Source of the DNA: CAVQJU01 sp963729215
GTDB lineage: Bacteria; Acidobacteriota; Vicinamibacteria; Vicinamibacterales; CAVVIG01
Length of the DNA stretch: 64,000 nt
NCBI GenBank assembly: GCA_963729215.1
Contig: CAVSND010000013.1
Location: 62,001-126,000 of the forward strand
Reading direction: 5' to 3'
Shown: one piece after another, positions 42,860 through 50,972 of the stretch
Layout of the letters: the number at the start of each line of letters is the position of its first letter
Numbering within the stretch: the stretch's first letter is position 1
Notes under the pieces: model-generated
What the model was told of the DNA's origin: nothing
Seen by the model: the letters and a program-made list of their open reading frames with translations, nothing else
The model's database searches: none
Made by a program: the position numbers and the translations under genes

Positions 42860-43954
42860 ACTCCAGACGGCGCGCGCGGTCCGGGAGACGAGTTCCAGCT
42901 TGCGCCACTGCTCGTCCATCGACAGCAGGTTGCCGGCGGCTATCGACGCGAAGCCGCACTGCGGGCTGAGGGCGAGATGTTCGAGCGGGACATATCGCGA
43001 GGCTTCGTCGATGCGCCGGCGGAGATCATCCTGATCCTCGAGACCCGGTTCCTTCGTCGTCACCAGGCCGAGCACCACGTCCTTGCCGCGCGGCACCAGG
43101 CGCAGAGGCTCGAAACTGCCTGACCGTTCGGTGTCGTATTCGAGCAGGAAGCGATTGACGTCCAGCCGCGCGAACAGTTTTTCGGCGATCGCGTCGTAAC
43201 CGCCTTCGGTATACCAGCGGCTGCGGCTGTTTCCGCGGCAGACGTGGACGGCGAGCGTCACGCCCGTTTCAGCGACATCCGCCAGCGCGGCGTTGTCGCC
43301 CGCGACGGCGGCTTCGAAATCGGCATCCGGATCGCCCCCCGCCTGCCGGATCGCGGCGCGGTGCTGTGGATCGAGGTAGTGTGAATAGAAGGGAGCGTCG
43401 AGCTGAATGTACGTGACGCCCTCGCTGACCAGCCACCGCACCTCGTCGCGAACGATGGCGACGAGGTCGCCGAGCAGTTCGTCGCGGTCCTTGTAATGCC
43501 GGTCGGTCACGCCGGGCTTGAATCCGGTCGGCACGAAGTTCGACGGCGCCGGCAGCGTGATCTTGAACGGCACGGCGCCAATCGCCTTGAGCAGCGGCAG
43601 TTCGTGTTCCGTCAGCATCCGCCGCTTGCGCAGCCGGCTGCCGACGATTTTCGCCGTCGTCTTCTCGACGCCGCCGCCCGGGCCGTGCCATTCGAGGAGG
43701 ATGCTGTCCGCTTCGAAGCCGTCGACGGCGTCGGCCATCTCGGTCAGCCACGACGCGCGGCGCATCTCGCCGTCCACGTAGACGTCGACGCCGGCATCGC
43801 GCTGGCGTGCGACAGCCTGGCGGATGGCGGCGTCCTCGCGCGAACGAAGCGCCGCGAGATCGATCCGCCCGTCCGCAAACGCCGATCGCGCGGCGAGCAA
43901 ATCAGGTGGACGCAACAGGCTGCCGACTTGTTCGGCGCGTAAACGCGAGGACAT
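42857..43954 (-). CDS. MetE C-terminal-like (cobalamin-independent methionine synthase family) protein
   Basis: 365 residues from the ATG at 43954. Starts RAEQVGSLLRPPDLLAARSA, the family opening; VYVDGEMRRASWL; EGVTYIQLDAPFYSHYLDP; zinc ligands in LAVHVCRGNSRSRW (His and Cys) and LSPQCGFAS (Cys). The length equals the C-terminal catalytic half of MetE, the size of stand-alone methyl transferases of the UROD/MetE superfamily. They move a methyl group to a thiol; the donor is uncertain without the N-terminal folate half. It faces the MFS gene divergently. Confidence 0.88.
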   Translation of the reverse strand: MSSRLRAEQVGSLLRPPDLLAARSAFADGRIDLAALRSREDAAIRQAVARQRDAGVDVYVDGEMRRASWLTEMADAVDGFEADSILLEWHGPGGGVEKTTAKIVGSRLRKRRMLTEHELPLLKAIGAVPFKITLPAPSNFVPTGFKPGVTDRHYKDRDELLGDLVAIVRDEVRWLVSEGVTYIQLDAPFYSHYLDPQHRAAIRQAGGDPDADFEAAVAGDNAALADVAETGVTLAVHVCRGNSRSRWYTEGGYDAIAEKLFARLDVNRFLLEYDTERSGSFEPLRLVPRGKDVVLGLVTTKEPGLEDQDDLRRRIDEASRYVPLEHLALSPQCGFASIAAGNLLSMDEQWRKLELVSRTARAVWS

Positions 43955-44006
43955 CACGGGCCAGATTGTAGATGAAGTGACGACGCGATAACATGGCGCC
44001 GCTCCC

Positions 44007-45263
44007 ATGAAGCGTCACCCCATCTGGATCATCATCTTCACGATTCTCATCGACACGCTCGGCATCGGCATTCTCGGTCCCATCCTGCCGCAGTTGCTGG
44101 GAAATCCGCTGTCGCCGCACTACCTGCTGGCCAGGGACGCCGCGGTGGGTTCCGGGTACATCACGTTCGGCTTTCTCGTGGCCGTGTTCCCGATCATGCA
44201 GTTCTTCGCGACCCCGATTCTTGGACAGTTGTCGGATCGGTACGGGCGGAAGCCCGTGCTCGCGCTCTCGCTCGCCGGCACGGCGCTCGGCTACGCGCTG
44301 TTCGCGGTCGGGATCATCCTCAAGAATATTCCCTTGCTGTTCGCGGCCCGCGCGCTCGACGGCATCACCGGCGGCAACCTCTCGGTCGCGCAGGCGGCCA
44401 TCGCCGATGTCACGTCGCCGCAGGATCGGACGAAGAATTTCGGGATGATCGGCGCCGCGTTCGGCGTGGGCTTCATCATCGGGCCGTTTCTCGGCGGTGT
44501 GCTCGCGGACCCTTCAGTCGCCTCGTGGTTCAACGCCGCCACGCCGTTCTGGTTCGCGGCCATCCTGGCGACGGCCAACACCGCGCAGGTGCTGTTCCAG
44601 TTCGACGAAACCAACAAGCACATCCGTCACCTGGCGGTCGATTTCACGCGGGGCGTCGGCAACATCGCCCGCGCCTACGCGATGCCGCAGCTGCGGCCGA
44701 TCTTCCTGACGTCGTTTTTCTTCAACGCCGGGTTCGGGTTCTTTATTTCGTTCTTTGGCGTGTTCCTGATTCACCGATTCGGCTTCAACGAGTCACGCAT
44801 CGGGAATTTCTTCGCCCTGGTCGGCCTCTGCGCCATCTTCACGCAGCTGGTGACGACGCGCCGGGTCGCGGCGAGGTTTTCAGAGGTACAGGTGCTGAAG
44901 GTGAGTCTGTTCGGGGTCTCGGCGGTGATGTTCGCGTATCTCTTGGCGCCCTCGCCCCTCTGGCTGGTGGCAATCGTGCCCTTCAGCTCCACGTTCAACG
45001 GTCTGTCGCTCGCCAACATGGGCGGCCTGCTCAGCCGCTCGGTGCCTCCGCAGGTTCAGGGCGAGATCCTCGGGATCGGGTCGAGCATTCAGGCGCTCGC
45101 GAACTCGCTGCCGCCGCTGCTCGGGGGATTCGTGGCCGCGTCGCTTGCGCCCGAGGCGCCGGTGTTCGCGGCCGGCTTGACGATGCTCGTGGCGTGGGTG
45201 ATTTTCGTGTCGATGTTCCGGGCCGTGCCCGTGCCGGCAAGGGCGCCGGCGACGGGCGCATAG
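44007..45263 (+). CDS. MFS drug-efflux transporter, TetA-like
   Basis: 418 residues, 12 predicted helices. Motif A is in the loop 2-3 segment GQLSDRYGRKPVL, motif B near LLFAARALDGITGGN, and motif C in GMIGAAFGVGFIIGPFLGG, the antiporter signature of DHA1 exporters such as Tet(A). GNPLSPHYLLARDAA forms an unusually long first periplasmic loop. Likely proton-coupled efflux of a small organic compound. No adjacent regulator. It converges with pilT 12 bases away. Confidence 0.9.
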   Translation: MKRHPIWIIIFTILIDTLGIGILGPILPQLLGNPLSPHYLLARDAAVGSGYITFGFLVAVFPIMQFFATPILGQLSDRYGRKPVLALSLAGTALGYALFAVGIILKNIPLLFAARALDGITGGNLSVAQAAIADVTSPQDRTKNFGMIGAAFGVGFIIGPFLGGVLADPSVASWFNAATPFWFAAILATANTAQVLFQFDETNKHIRHLAVDFTRGVGNIARAYAMPQLRPIFLTSFFFNAGFGFFISFFGVFLIHRFGFNESRIGNFFALVGLCAIFTQLVTTRRVAARFSEVQVLKVSLFGVSAVMFAYLLAPSPLWLVAIVPFSSTFNGLSLANMGGLLSRSVPPQVQGEILGIGSSIQALANSLPPLLGGFVAASLAPEAPVFAAGLTMLVAWVIFVSMFRAVPVPARAPATGA

Positions 45264-45275
45264 GACGCCCGACGC

Positions 45276-46385
45276 CTACGCCGGTAAGGGCTGTTTCGCC
45301 TTCGTCTCGAAGGGAATGCCGGCCCGCTTGAGCAGGGACTCGAAGCCGGGTTTGTCCACCGCTTTCGAGTGCGCCTCGTCCGGGGCCACCAGCTTCTTCG
45401 TCACGAGCTCCATCAGCGCGTCGTTCAGGCTGACCATGCCGACGGCCTTGCCGACCTGCATCATGGACGGAATCTGAAACGTCTTGCCCTCGCGGATCAG
45501 GTTGCTCACCGCCGACGTGGCAATCAGCACTTCGAGCGCCGCGATGCGGCCGCCGCCGATCTTGCGGCACAGGTTCTGGGCGATCACGCCGCGGAGCGAT
45601 TCGGACAGCATGATCCGGATCTGTTCCTGCCGATCGGCCGGAAATTGATCGACGATGCGGTCGACGGTGGATGCCGCCGTCGTCGTGTGGAGCGTGCCGA
45701 ACACGAGATGGCCCGTTTCAGCCGTTTCGATCGCGATCGCCACGGTCTCGAGATCCCGCAGTTCGCCGACCAGGACGATGTCCGGATCCTCGCGCAGCGC
45801 CGCCCGCAGCGCCGCCTTGAACGAGTCGGTGTGCGTATGCACTTCGCGCTGGTTGATCAGGCACTGCTGGTTCGGATGCACGAACTCGATCGGATCTTCG
45901 ATCGTGATGATGTGGTCCTGACGGTTGCGGTTGATGTGGTCGATCATCGCGCACAACGTGGTCGATTTGCCTGAACCGGTCGGGCCCGTGACGAGCACCA
46001 GCCCCTTGTTCAGCATGCAGAGCTGCAGGATGGCCGGCGACAACCCGAGCTGTTCCGCCGTCAGAATCTTCGACGGGATCACGCGAAAGACCGCGCCAGG
46101 CCCCTGGCGGTCGGCGAACACGTTCGACCGGAAGCGCGCGAGCTCGGCGATTTCGTAGGCGAAGTCCGTGTCGTGCCGGTCGGTGAACTCCTTGCGGTTC
46201 TTCTCCGGCATGATCGGCCCGAGGAGGGTCACCAGATCCTGCGGCGTCAACGCCGCCGCGGCCGGGTCGAGCTTCACCATGTGGCCGTCCTTGCGGACCA
46301 GCGGGGGAGAGCCGACGCTGAGGTGAAGGTCCGACGCTCCGGCCTTGACCATCGCGTGGAACAGCGCGTCGATGGGATTGCTCAT
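45276..46385 (-). CDS. pilT: Twitching-motility ATPase PilT
   Basis: 369 residues, normal length. N-terminal PAS-like domain (IDALFHAMVKAGASDLHLSV), Walker A GPTGSGKST (134-142), Asp box with TIEDPIEF, Walker B VLVGELRDLETVAIAIETAE, and the His box GHLVFGTLHTTTAASTVDRI. These define the retraction hexamer of type IV pili (PilT or the close PilU). The stretch AIRAGK-like IREGKTFQIPSMMQVGKAVG near the C-terminus is the AIRNLIRE-type motif. No other pil genes are in the window. Its 5' end overlaps the stop of the upstream small gene. Confidence 0.95.
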   Translation of the reverse strand: MSNPIDALFHAMVKAGASDLHLSVGSPPLVRKDGHMVKLDPAAAALTPQDLVTLLGPIMPEKNRKEFTDRHDTDFAYEIAELARFRSNVFADRQGPGAVFRVIPSKILTAEQLGLSPAILQLCMLNKGLVLVTGPTGSGKSTTLCAMIDHINRNRQDHIITIEDPIEFVHPNQQCLINQREVHTHTDSFKAALRAALREDPDIVLVGELRDLETVAIAIETAETGHLVFGTLHTTTAASTVDRIVDQFPADRQEQIRIMLSESLRGVIAQNLCRKIGGGRIAALEVLIATSAVSNLIREGKTFQIPSMMQVGKAVGMVSLNDALMELVTKKLVAPDEAHSKAVDKPGFESLLKRAGIPFETKAKQPLPA

Positions 46386-46876
46386 GACTCGGAGACCTCG
46401 CTCACCTCGACAATGTGGGCGAGGTTCACAACGAGCGTCGCATCCGTTGTCTCGATGTAGCGGAACGTTTCGGGTTGACGCGTCCAGTCGCTCAGCCGGT
46501 CGCGGCCCTCGGGACGGTACACCCTGACCGCGCCCACGATGCGCTGGCCGTTCGAGAGGAGCACCGAGACCATTCGCCGCGTGGCCACGCCGTAGCCGGG
46601 ATCGAGCGTCGCCTCGTCTTCGGCAATCGCCGCGAAGACCACGTGCGATCGATGGTAGAGGACCGTGCGGACGCCCTGATCGCCGTGAATCTCGAAGGGA
46701 AAAAAGCCGGTCTCGGAGTTCAGGAGGTCGGCGACGCGCTCGGGGCCGTCGTGCCGCGTGCTGCTGCTCGCCAGGAAGAAGCAGCCCTGCTCGGACTGGC
46801 CGCTCGAGAGGGTGACCGTCGCGTGGCTGCGCCGTTTTTCGACGCGGTATTCGGAAGGAGCGGTAATGGTGGACAT
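46382..46876 (-). CDS. Unknown protein coupled to pilT
   Basis: 164 residues from the ATG at 46876. It overlaps the pilT start by four bases, so the two are co-translated. Sequence blocks: EYRVEKRRSHATVTLSSGQS, EQGCFFLASSSTRHDGPERV, LLNSETGFFPFEIH, RTVLYHRSHVVFAAI and RRMVSVLLSNGQRIVGAVRV. Two repeats of a beta-strand-rich V-x-L-S-x-G-Q unit suggest a tandem small barrel (Sm- or PilZ-like), but the PilZ RxxxR motif is not seen. Coupling implies a role with the retraction motor. Confidence 0.7.
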   Translation of the reverse strand: MSTITAPSEYRVEKRRSHATVTLSSGQSEQGCFFLASSSTRHDGPERVADLLNSETGFFPFEIHGDQGVRTVLYHRSHVVFAAIAEDEATLDPGYGVATRRMVSVLLSNGQRIVGAVRVYRPEGRDRLSDWTRQPETFRYIETTDATLVVNLAHIVEVSEVSES

Positions 46877-47010
46877 GGCCTCGTGTGTTATCGGCCCGTG
46901 GCCGTCCACCCGATACCGCCGATTCGATGAAAATCTGCGGACTGAGGCCGGGCGTCGCCGGAGGCCGCGGCGGGCTGACGGCCCCCGCGCGCCTGTGACA
47001 AACTGTGCGG

Positions 47011-48267
47011 ATGTCTGCAGATCTGGAACAGCGGCTTCGATCCTATGGCGAGCTGGCCGTCAAGGTGGGCCTCAACCTGAGGGCGGGTCAGCGCCTGCTG
47101 ATCATCGGGCCGCTGGCCAGCGGCGGTGTATCGCTCGAAGCGGCGCCCCTCGTCCGGCACATCGTCGCCAGCGCGTATCAGGCGGGGGCGGCTTATGTGG
47201 AGGTCATCTGGGGCGACGAGGCGCTTCAGCTGGTCCGATTCCAGCACGCCCCGCGGGATTCGTTCGGCGAGTTTTCGGCCTGGCTGCCCAAGGCATTGTT
47301 CGAACACGCCGAGGCCGGGCACGCGGTGCTGTCCGTTTACGCCAACGATCCCGATCAGCTGAAAGACCAGCCTGCCGAGCTGGTCGGGGCGGTGCAGCAG
47401 GCCGTATCACGTGGAGTCAGGCCATTCAGGGAGCTGATTTCACGGAACTGGACCAACTGGACCGTCGTGGCGGCCGCGGGAGCAGGCTGGGCGGCGCGAG
47501 TGTTTCCTCAGCTGCCCCGCGAGCAGCAGGTGCCGCGGTTGTGGGACGCCATTGGCGCGCTGTGCCGCCTGGATCGCCCCGACCCCGTCGTCGCCTGGGA
47601 GGAGCATCTGAAGGCGCTCGCGCTCCGGCGCGACTATCTCAACGCCAAACGTTATGCGGCGCTCAAGTACACAGGTCCGGGCACCGAGCTGACGATCGGA
47701 CTGCCCGAAGGCCATCTCTGGGTAAGCGGCCGCTCAGAAAGCCGTTCGGGCATCGCGTTCGCTCCCAACCTGCCGACTGAAGAAGTCTTCACGATGCCGC
47801 ACGCGGATCGCGTGGACGGCACCGTTCGATCGACGAAGCCGCTCAGCTACGGCGGCACCGTGATCGAAAACTTCGAGCTGACGTTCGCCGGCGGACGCGT
47901 CGTACGCGTGGCGGCCGAGCGCGGACAGGCCGTCCTCCAGCAGCTGGTGGACACCGATGCCGGCGCCGCCCGCCTCGGCGAGCTGGCGCTCGTTCCCCAT
48001 GGTTCGCCGGTGGCGCAGTCGGGGCTCTTGTTCTACAACACGCTGTTCGACGAGAACGCCGCGAGCCACGTCGCGCTGGGGTCGGCTTACAAGTTCACGA
48101 TGAGCGGCGGCGAGAATATGGATGATGACGCGTTCGAGCGCGCCGGAGGGAACCGGAGCGCCGTGCACGTGGACTTCATGATCGGGTCGTCGGCGCTCGA
48201 CGTCGATGGCGTGCTGCCCGCCGGCACGTCCGAGCCCCTGATGCGCAGGGGCGAGTGGGTCGACTAG
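47011..48267 (+). CDS. M29-family metallo-aminopeptidase
   Basis: 418 residues. LEQRLRSYGELAVKVGLNLR, GQRLLIIGPL, AYVEVIWGDEALQLVRF, EGHLWVSGRSESRSGIAFAP, NLPTEEVFTMPHADRVDGTV, and TDAGAARLGELALVPHGSPV with LFYNTLFDENAASHVALGSA. The Glu/His/Tyr/Asp set around PTEEVFTMPH and DENAASH forms the dinuclear site of thermophilic aminopeptidase T/S relatives. Ends HVDFMIGSSALDVDGVL as expected. Cytoplasmic, exopeptidase. The TAG stop is directly followed by a REP2 hairpin. Confidence 0.92.
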   Translation: MSADLEQRLRSYGELAVKVGLNLRAGQRLLIIGPLASGGVSLEAAPLVRHIVASAYQAGAAYVEVIWGDEALQLVRFQHAPRDSFGEFSAWLPKALFEHAEAGHAVLSVYANDPDQLKDQPAELVGAVQQAVSRGVRPFRELISRNWTNWTVVAAAGAGWAARVFPQLPREQQVPRLWDAIGALCRLDRPDPVVAWEEHLKALALRRDYLNAKRYAALKYTGPGTELTIGLPEGHLWVSGRSESRSGIAFAPNLPTEEVFTMPHADRVDGTVRSTKPLSYGGTVIENFELTFAGGRVVRVAAERGQAVLQQLVDTDAGAARLGELALVPHGSPVAQSGLLFYNTLFDENAASHVALGSAYKFTMSGGENMDDDAFERAGGNRSAVHVDFMIGSSALDVDGVLPAGTSEPLMRRGEWVD

Positions 48268-48401
48268 CAGGGCGCTGAAGAACACCGCCCTGAACGTAGA
48301 ACGCACAATGTAGAACGAAGAAATACGCCGGATTCTGCCGTTCTACGTTCTCCGTTTTACGTTCTCGTTACGTTCAGGCTGCGTTCTTCGGCAGCCTGCT
48401 A
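48265..48401. repeat. Nested palindrome flanked by two REP2 hairpins, stop codons at both ends
   Basis: TAG (stop of the M29 gene) + CAGGGCGCTGAAGAACACCG, CCCTG; then GAACGTAGAACGCACAATG with its inverted counterpart CGTTCTACGTTCTCCG; then CAGGCTGCGTTCTTCGGCAG, CCTG + CTA (stop TAG of the minus-strand gene). About 130 bases, symmetric, between convergent genes. The two hairpins have different but self-complementary arms. Confidence 0.85.
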
Positions 48402-48656
48402 GAACGCTTTGAACCTGGCGCGCTTGATCGTCGCCGTGTCGGCCGCGCCGCCGGTGATGACGTGCGTCGCGTCAGGCGGCAGTTTCCCTGACGGCGTCAG
48501 GCTTGCCGCTTCGCCTCGAACGATCACGTCGCGGACGAACCGCGGGTCGGCTGGCGGTTGCGCATCTGCCGGCGCCGCGCTCTTGCGGCGTGCGGACGCC
48601 TTCGCCGTTTTGCGGCGAGGCTGGCTGGGAGTCTTGGCCCGTTTTCGTTGCGGCAT
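48399..48656 (-). CDS. Small basic protein of unknown function
   Basis: 85 residues from the ATG at 48656, with GGGGAGG nine bases upstream. The first 35 residues are Lys/Arg/Ala/Pro-rich (MPQRKRAKTPSQPRRKTAKA), like a nucleic-acid-binding or histone-like tail; the rest, PRFVRDVIVRGEAASLTPSG with LPPDATHVITGGA, forms a short beta-rich segment. The basic N-terminus resembles that of the metallopeptidase encoded 58 bases upstream on the same strand (MARKTPRTTRSRRKPAAP), so the pair may share a target or location. Confidence 0.6.
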   Translation of the reverse strand: MPQRKRAKTPSQPRRKTAKASARRKSAAPADAQPPADPRFVRDVIVRGEAASLTPSGKLPPDATHVITGGAADTATIKRARFKAF

Positions 48657-48713
48657 CACAACCTCCCCGCCATCATAGCCCCGCCGCCGAGAGTTGGCCA
48701 ACGCGGCCGTAAC

Positions 48714-50225
48714 TCAATCGAAGCCACAGTCGAACGTACGCCGGCGGAGCACCAGGTCGGCGCCCTGCTTCACCACGACGTGCGTCTTGGTCACGTGAGG
48801 ATGCACGAGGCCCGCCTCGCGACGCGCGTGATCCTCCACCTCGACCCGCCCGCGCTGGAACAGGTCGTCCGTGAAGGACTCGGCGGCGTTCTGGGCCGAC
48901 CGCGTGTCCGCTGCCCCGAGCGACAGGGACGATGACGTCACGGCGAATTTCTTGGGCTGCTCGGCCGCCCGGACTTTCAGGACCAGGCCCGAGAGACCGT
49001 ACGCCGCGGCCGAAATCGAGGCCAGCGGCAGATCGTGTGAAGGCAGCGTGCCGATCGATGCGGCAGCCACCGCGCTCCGGCGGCTCGTCCGCGGTGCGGC
49101 CGTTACCGTCGTGGCCGCCTGCAGCGACAGGATCCCGCGCCGCACGAACGCGCTCTTGATGACGTCCCGGTACTTGCCGCTGAACGGCGCCGCTTCGCCG
49201 GCGTCGAGCATGTGCGCGGCGACCTGACTGTAGTAATCCGGCACGACCGGTGCGTCCTTGACGCCCGCGACGAGCAGCAGCGCCGCATCGCGGGTGACGG
49301 CGACCAGGTCGTCGCCGTTCGCGCCGTCGCCCTTCAGCTTGAACATGCCGGCGAGTATGTCGAGGAAGCCCGCCGTGAAGACACGCGAGAACGAGTGCGG
49401 CTCCGACGACAGGGCGTTGGCCGGCGCCGAGGGCGGCAGCGTCTGGGGATCGCGGTAGAAGAACGAGTTGACCGCGTTGCGCAGGCTGTCGCGGTCGACC
49501 GCGTCCGGGTGTTCGATGCGGATCGCCGCGCCGAGCTGTTCGGCGAGCCTGGACAGACGCGAATTGCGGTTGAGCACGCCCTGCGTGTCGATGAGCACGC
49601 GGTTCCGGAACGACTCCACCTGGAGCGCGGTCAGGATGGCGCTCATGTCGCCGAACGATTCGTGGAAGGCCGCCGCTTCGATCGTCTGGGCGTCGAACAA
49701 CTGCGGCCGCAGGGCATCGAGGATCGCGTGGCCCATCTCGTGGCACACGACATCGGGGCTCTCGTCCGAGAAAAACGTCCGCGTGCCCACGGCCGCGTGG
49801 AAAAAGTGCAGGCCGGGCGCGTCTCCGAAGCCCCCGCGCGTGTAGAACGCGTTGAGATCCACGCCATCGTCGAGGATGACCGGCAGGGTCTTGCCGATTT
49901 GCCACGACAGCGACGGACTGATGCTGCCCCAGAAGTCCGAGCCGCGGCGCAGGGAGGTGGCGCAGGCGTAATAGCGGAATTCCGCGGTGCCGGGCTGGTA
50001 GATCTTCGCGGCGGGGGCCTTGCCGCCGATCCTGCTCGGCAGCGGCTTTGCGCTCAATGTTGGAACGGGCACGGAAATCGGCGAGGGCGCCGGAACCGTG
50101 TTCGGATCGCCCGGGTCGTCTTCCCAGGTGGAGACGAGTTTCTTCTTGCTCTTGGCTGGTGCGGCGGCGGCGGGCGCGGCCGGCTTGCGGCGGGATCGAG
50201 TTGTTCGTGGAGTCTTCCTGGCCAT
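48714..50225 (-). CDS. Thermolysin-like (M4-type) zinc peptidase without export signal
   Basis: 503 residues from the ATG at 50225. HEMGH (H162, E163, H166) with downstream Glu in AFHESFGD (E189) is the gluzincin arrangement, and the 22-residue spacing after the second His fits M4-like enzymes. Before it, VDLNAFYTRGGFGDAPGLHF resembles the N-A-x-Y strand of thermolysin. Instead of a prepro region there is a basic, Ala/Pro-rich tail (RKTPRTTRSRRKPAAPAAAA). After the catalytic domain come helical and beta segments ending RRRTFDCGFD. A cytosolic or non-classically exported location is suggested; the substrate is unknown. Confidence 0.82.
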   Translation of the reverse strand: MARKTPRTTRSRRKPAAPAAAAPAKSKKKLVSTWEDDPGDPNTVPAPSPISVPVPTLSAKPLPSRIGGKAPAAKIYQPGTAEFRYYACATSLRRGSDFWGSISPSLSWQIGKTLPVILDDGVDLNAFYTRGGFGDAPGLHFFHAAVGTRTFFSDESPDVVCHEMGHAILDALRPQLFDAQTIEAAAFHESFGDMSAILTALQVESFRNRVLIDTQGVLNRNSRLSRLAEQLGAAIRIEHPDAVDRDSLRNAVNSFFYRDPQTLPPSAPANALSSEPHSFSRVFTAGFLDILAGMFKLKGDGANGDDLVAVTRDAALLLVAGVKDAPVVPDYYSQVAAHMLDAGEAAPFSGKYRDVIKSAFVRRGILSLQAATTVTAAPRTSRRSAVAAASIGTLPSHDLPLASISAAAYGLSGLVLKVRAAEQPKKFAVTSSSLSLGAADTRSAQNAAESFTDDLFQRGRVEVEDHARREAGLVHPHVTKTHVVVKQGADLVLRRRTFDCGFD

Positions 50226-50383
50226 GGGCAATCCTCCTGTGGTCCTGTTATACGCGTTATATGCGCGTACGCGCGGCGCAGAAGACGTCGGGCTCAATTG
50301 CCCGTGCAACTCCGAACTCGTCTATTGGTGGTGGAGGCGGGTCCAGCGTTTCAGCGAAGTCGGGTGGGCCTTGTCGCTAGCCT

Positions 50384-50462
50384 CCGCCTTCAGGGCGGTC
50401 AAACGCAGAGAGGCAGCGATCGCCGAGAAGAAGACTGGCTTCTCCGTGATCTCTGCGTCTGA
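50384..50462. repeat. REP1-like core plus CGCAGAG hairpin
   Basis: CCGCCTTCAGGGCGG (50384-50398) is a degenerate REP1 core lacking GTAG. It is followed by CGCAGAGAGGCAGCGATCGC, CGAGAAGAAG facing CTTCTCCGTGATCTCTGCG, an inverted repeat of the GATCGCAGAG family that also forms the centre of the 42651 element. Lies 3' of the minus-strand DinB gene. Confidence 0.65.
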
Positions 50463-50471
50463 TCCCCGGAA

Positions 50472-50972
50472 CTAACTCTGGGCGAGGGGCTGCAGCGGGA
50501 TGGGGCCGCTCGAGGCGGTGTTGCCGGTGAGGACGCGGCGCAGGTAACCGGCCTGGCCAAGATGAAAGCCGGCGTGCACGCACAGGTGGAGCAGAAACGC
50601 TCCGGTCCTGAACGTCAGGCCCATCACCGGCTCTCCAAGCGGCGCGTCGAGTCGATCCTCCGGCAGGTTCGGCAGGACGCCGCGCACGACGCTGATGGCC
50701 GCGTCGATCTCCGCGATGATCTCGGCGCGCGGTCCGGAGCGCCGGCCGAATTCGGCTTCGCGGTTCCGTACGTAGCCCGTGCCGCCAAGGACGCCGCCGA
50801 TGTAGTACTGAAGATTCCCCGCCAGGTGGAGGGCGAGGTTGGCCGCGGAGTTGGTGATGCCGGGAACGGTGGCCCAGGCGCTGGCGTCATCCGGAAAGAG
50901 CGCCAGCTCGCGTTTGAAGCCCTCGAGCTCGCGCACGAGCGCGAGCGTCATGTCGCGCGAGGCCTGGCTCAC
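50472..50972 (-). CDS. DinB-family protein, coupled to pirin
   Basis: 166 residues from the GTG that overlaps the pirin stop (GTGA); an ATG seven codons in (50951) is the alternative. Cytoplasmic DinB/DUF664-like bundle: LALVRELEGFKRELALFPDD, TNSAANLALHLAGNLQYYIG with His on helix 2, and FLLHLCVHAGFHLGQAGYLR with two His on helix 4, the metal-binding triad. A metal-dependent thiol transferase or isomerase role is typical. Overlap with the pirin gene argues for joint expression. Confidence 0.85.
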   Translation of the reverse strand: MSQASRDMTLALVRELEGFKRELALFPDDASAWATVPGITNSAANLALHLAGNLQYYIGGVLGGTGYVRNREAEFGRRSGPRAEIIAEIDAAISVVRGVLPNLPEDRLDAPLGEPVMGLTFRTGAFLLHLCVHAGFHLGQAGYLRRVLTGNTASSGPIPLQPLAQS

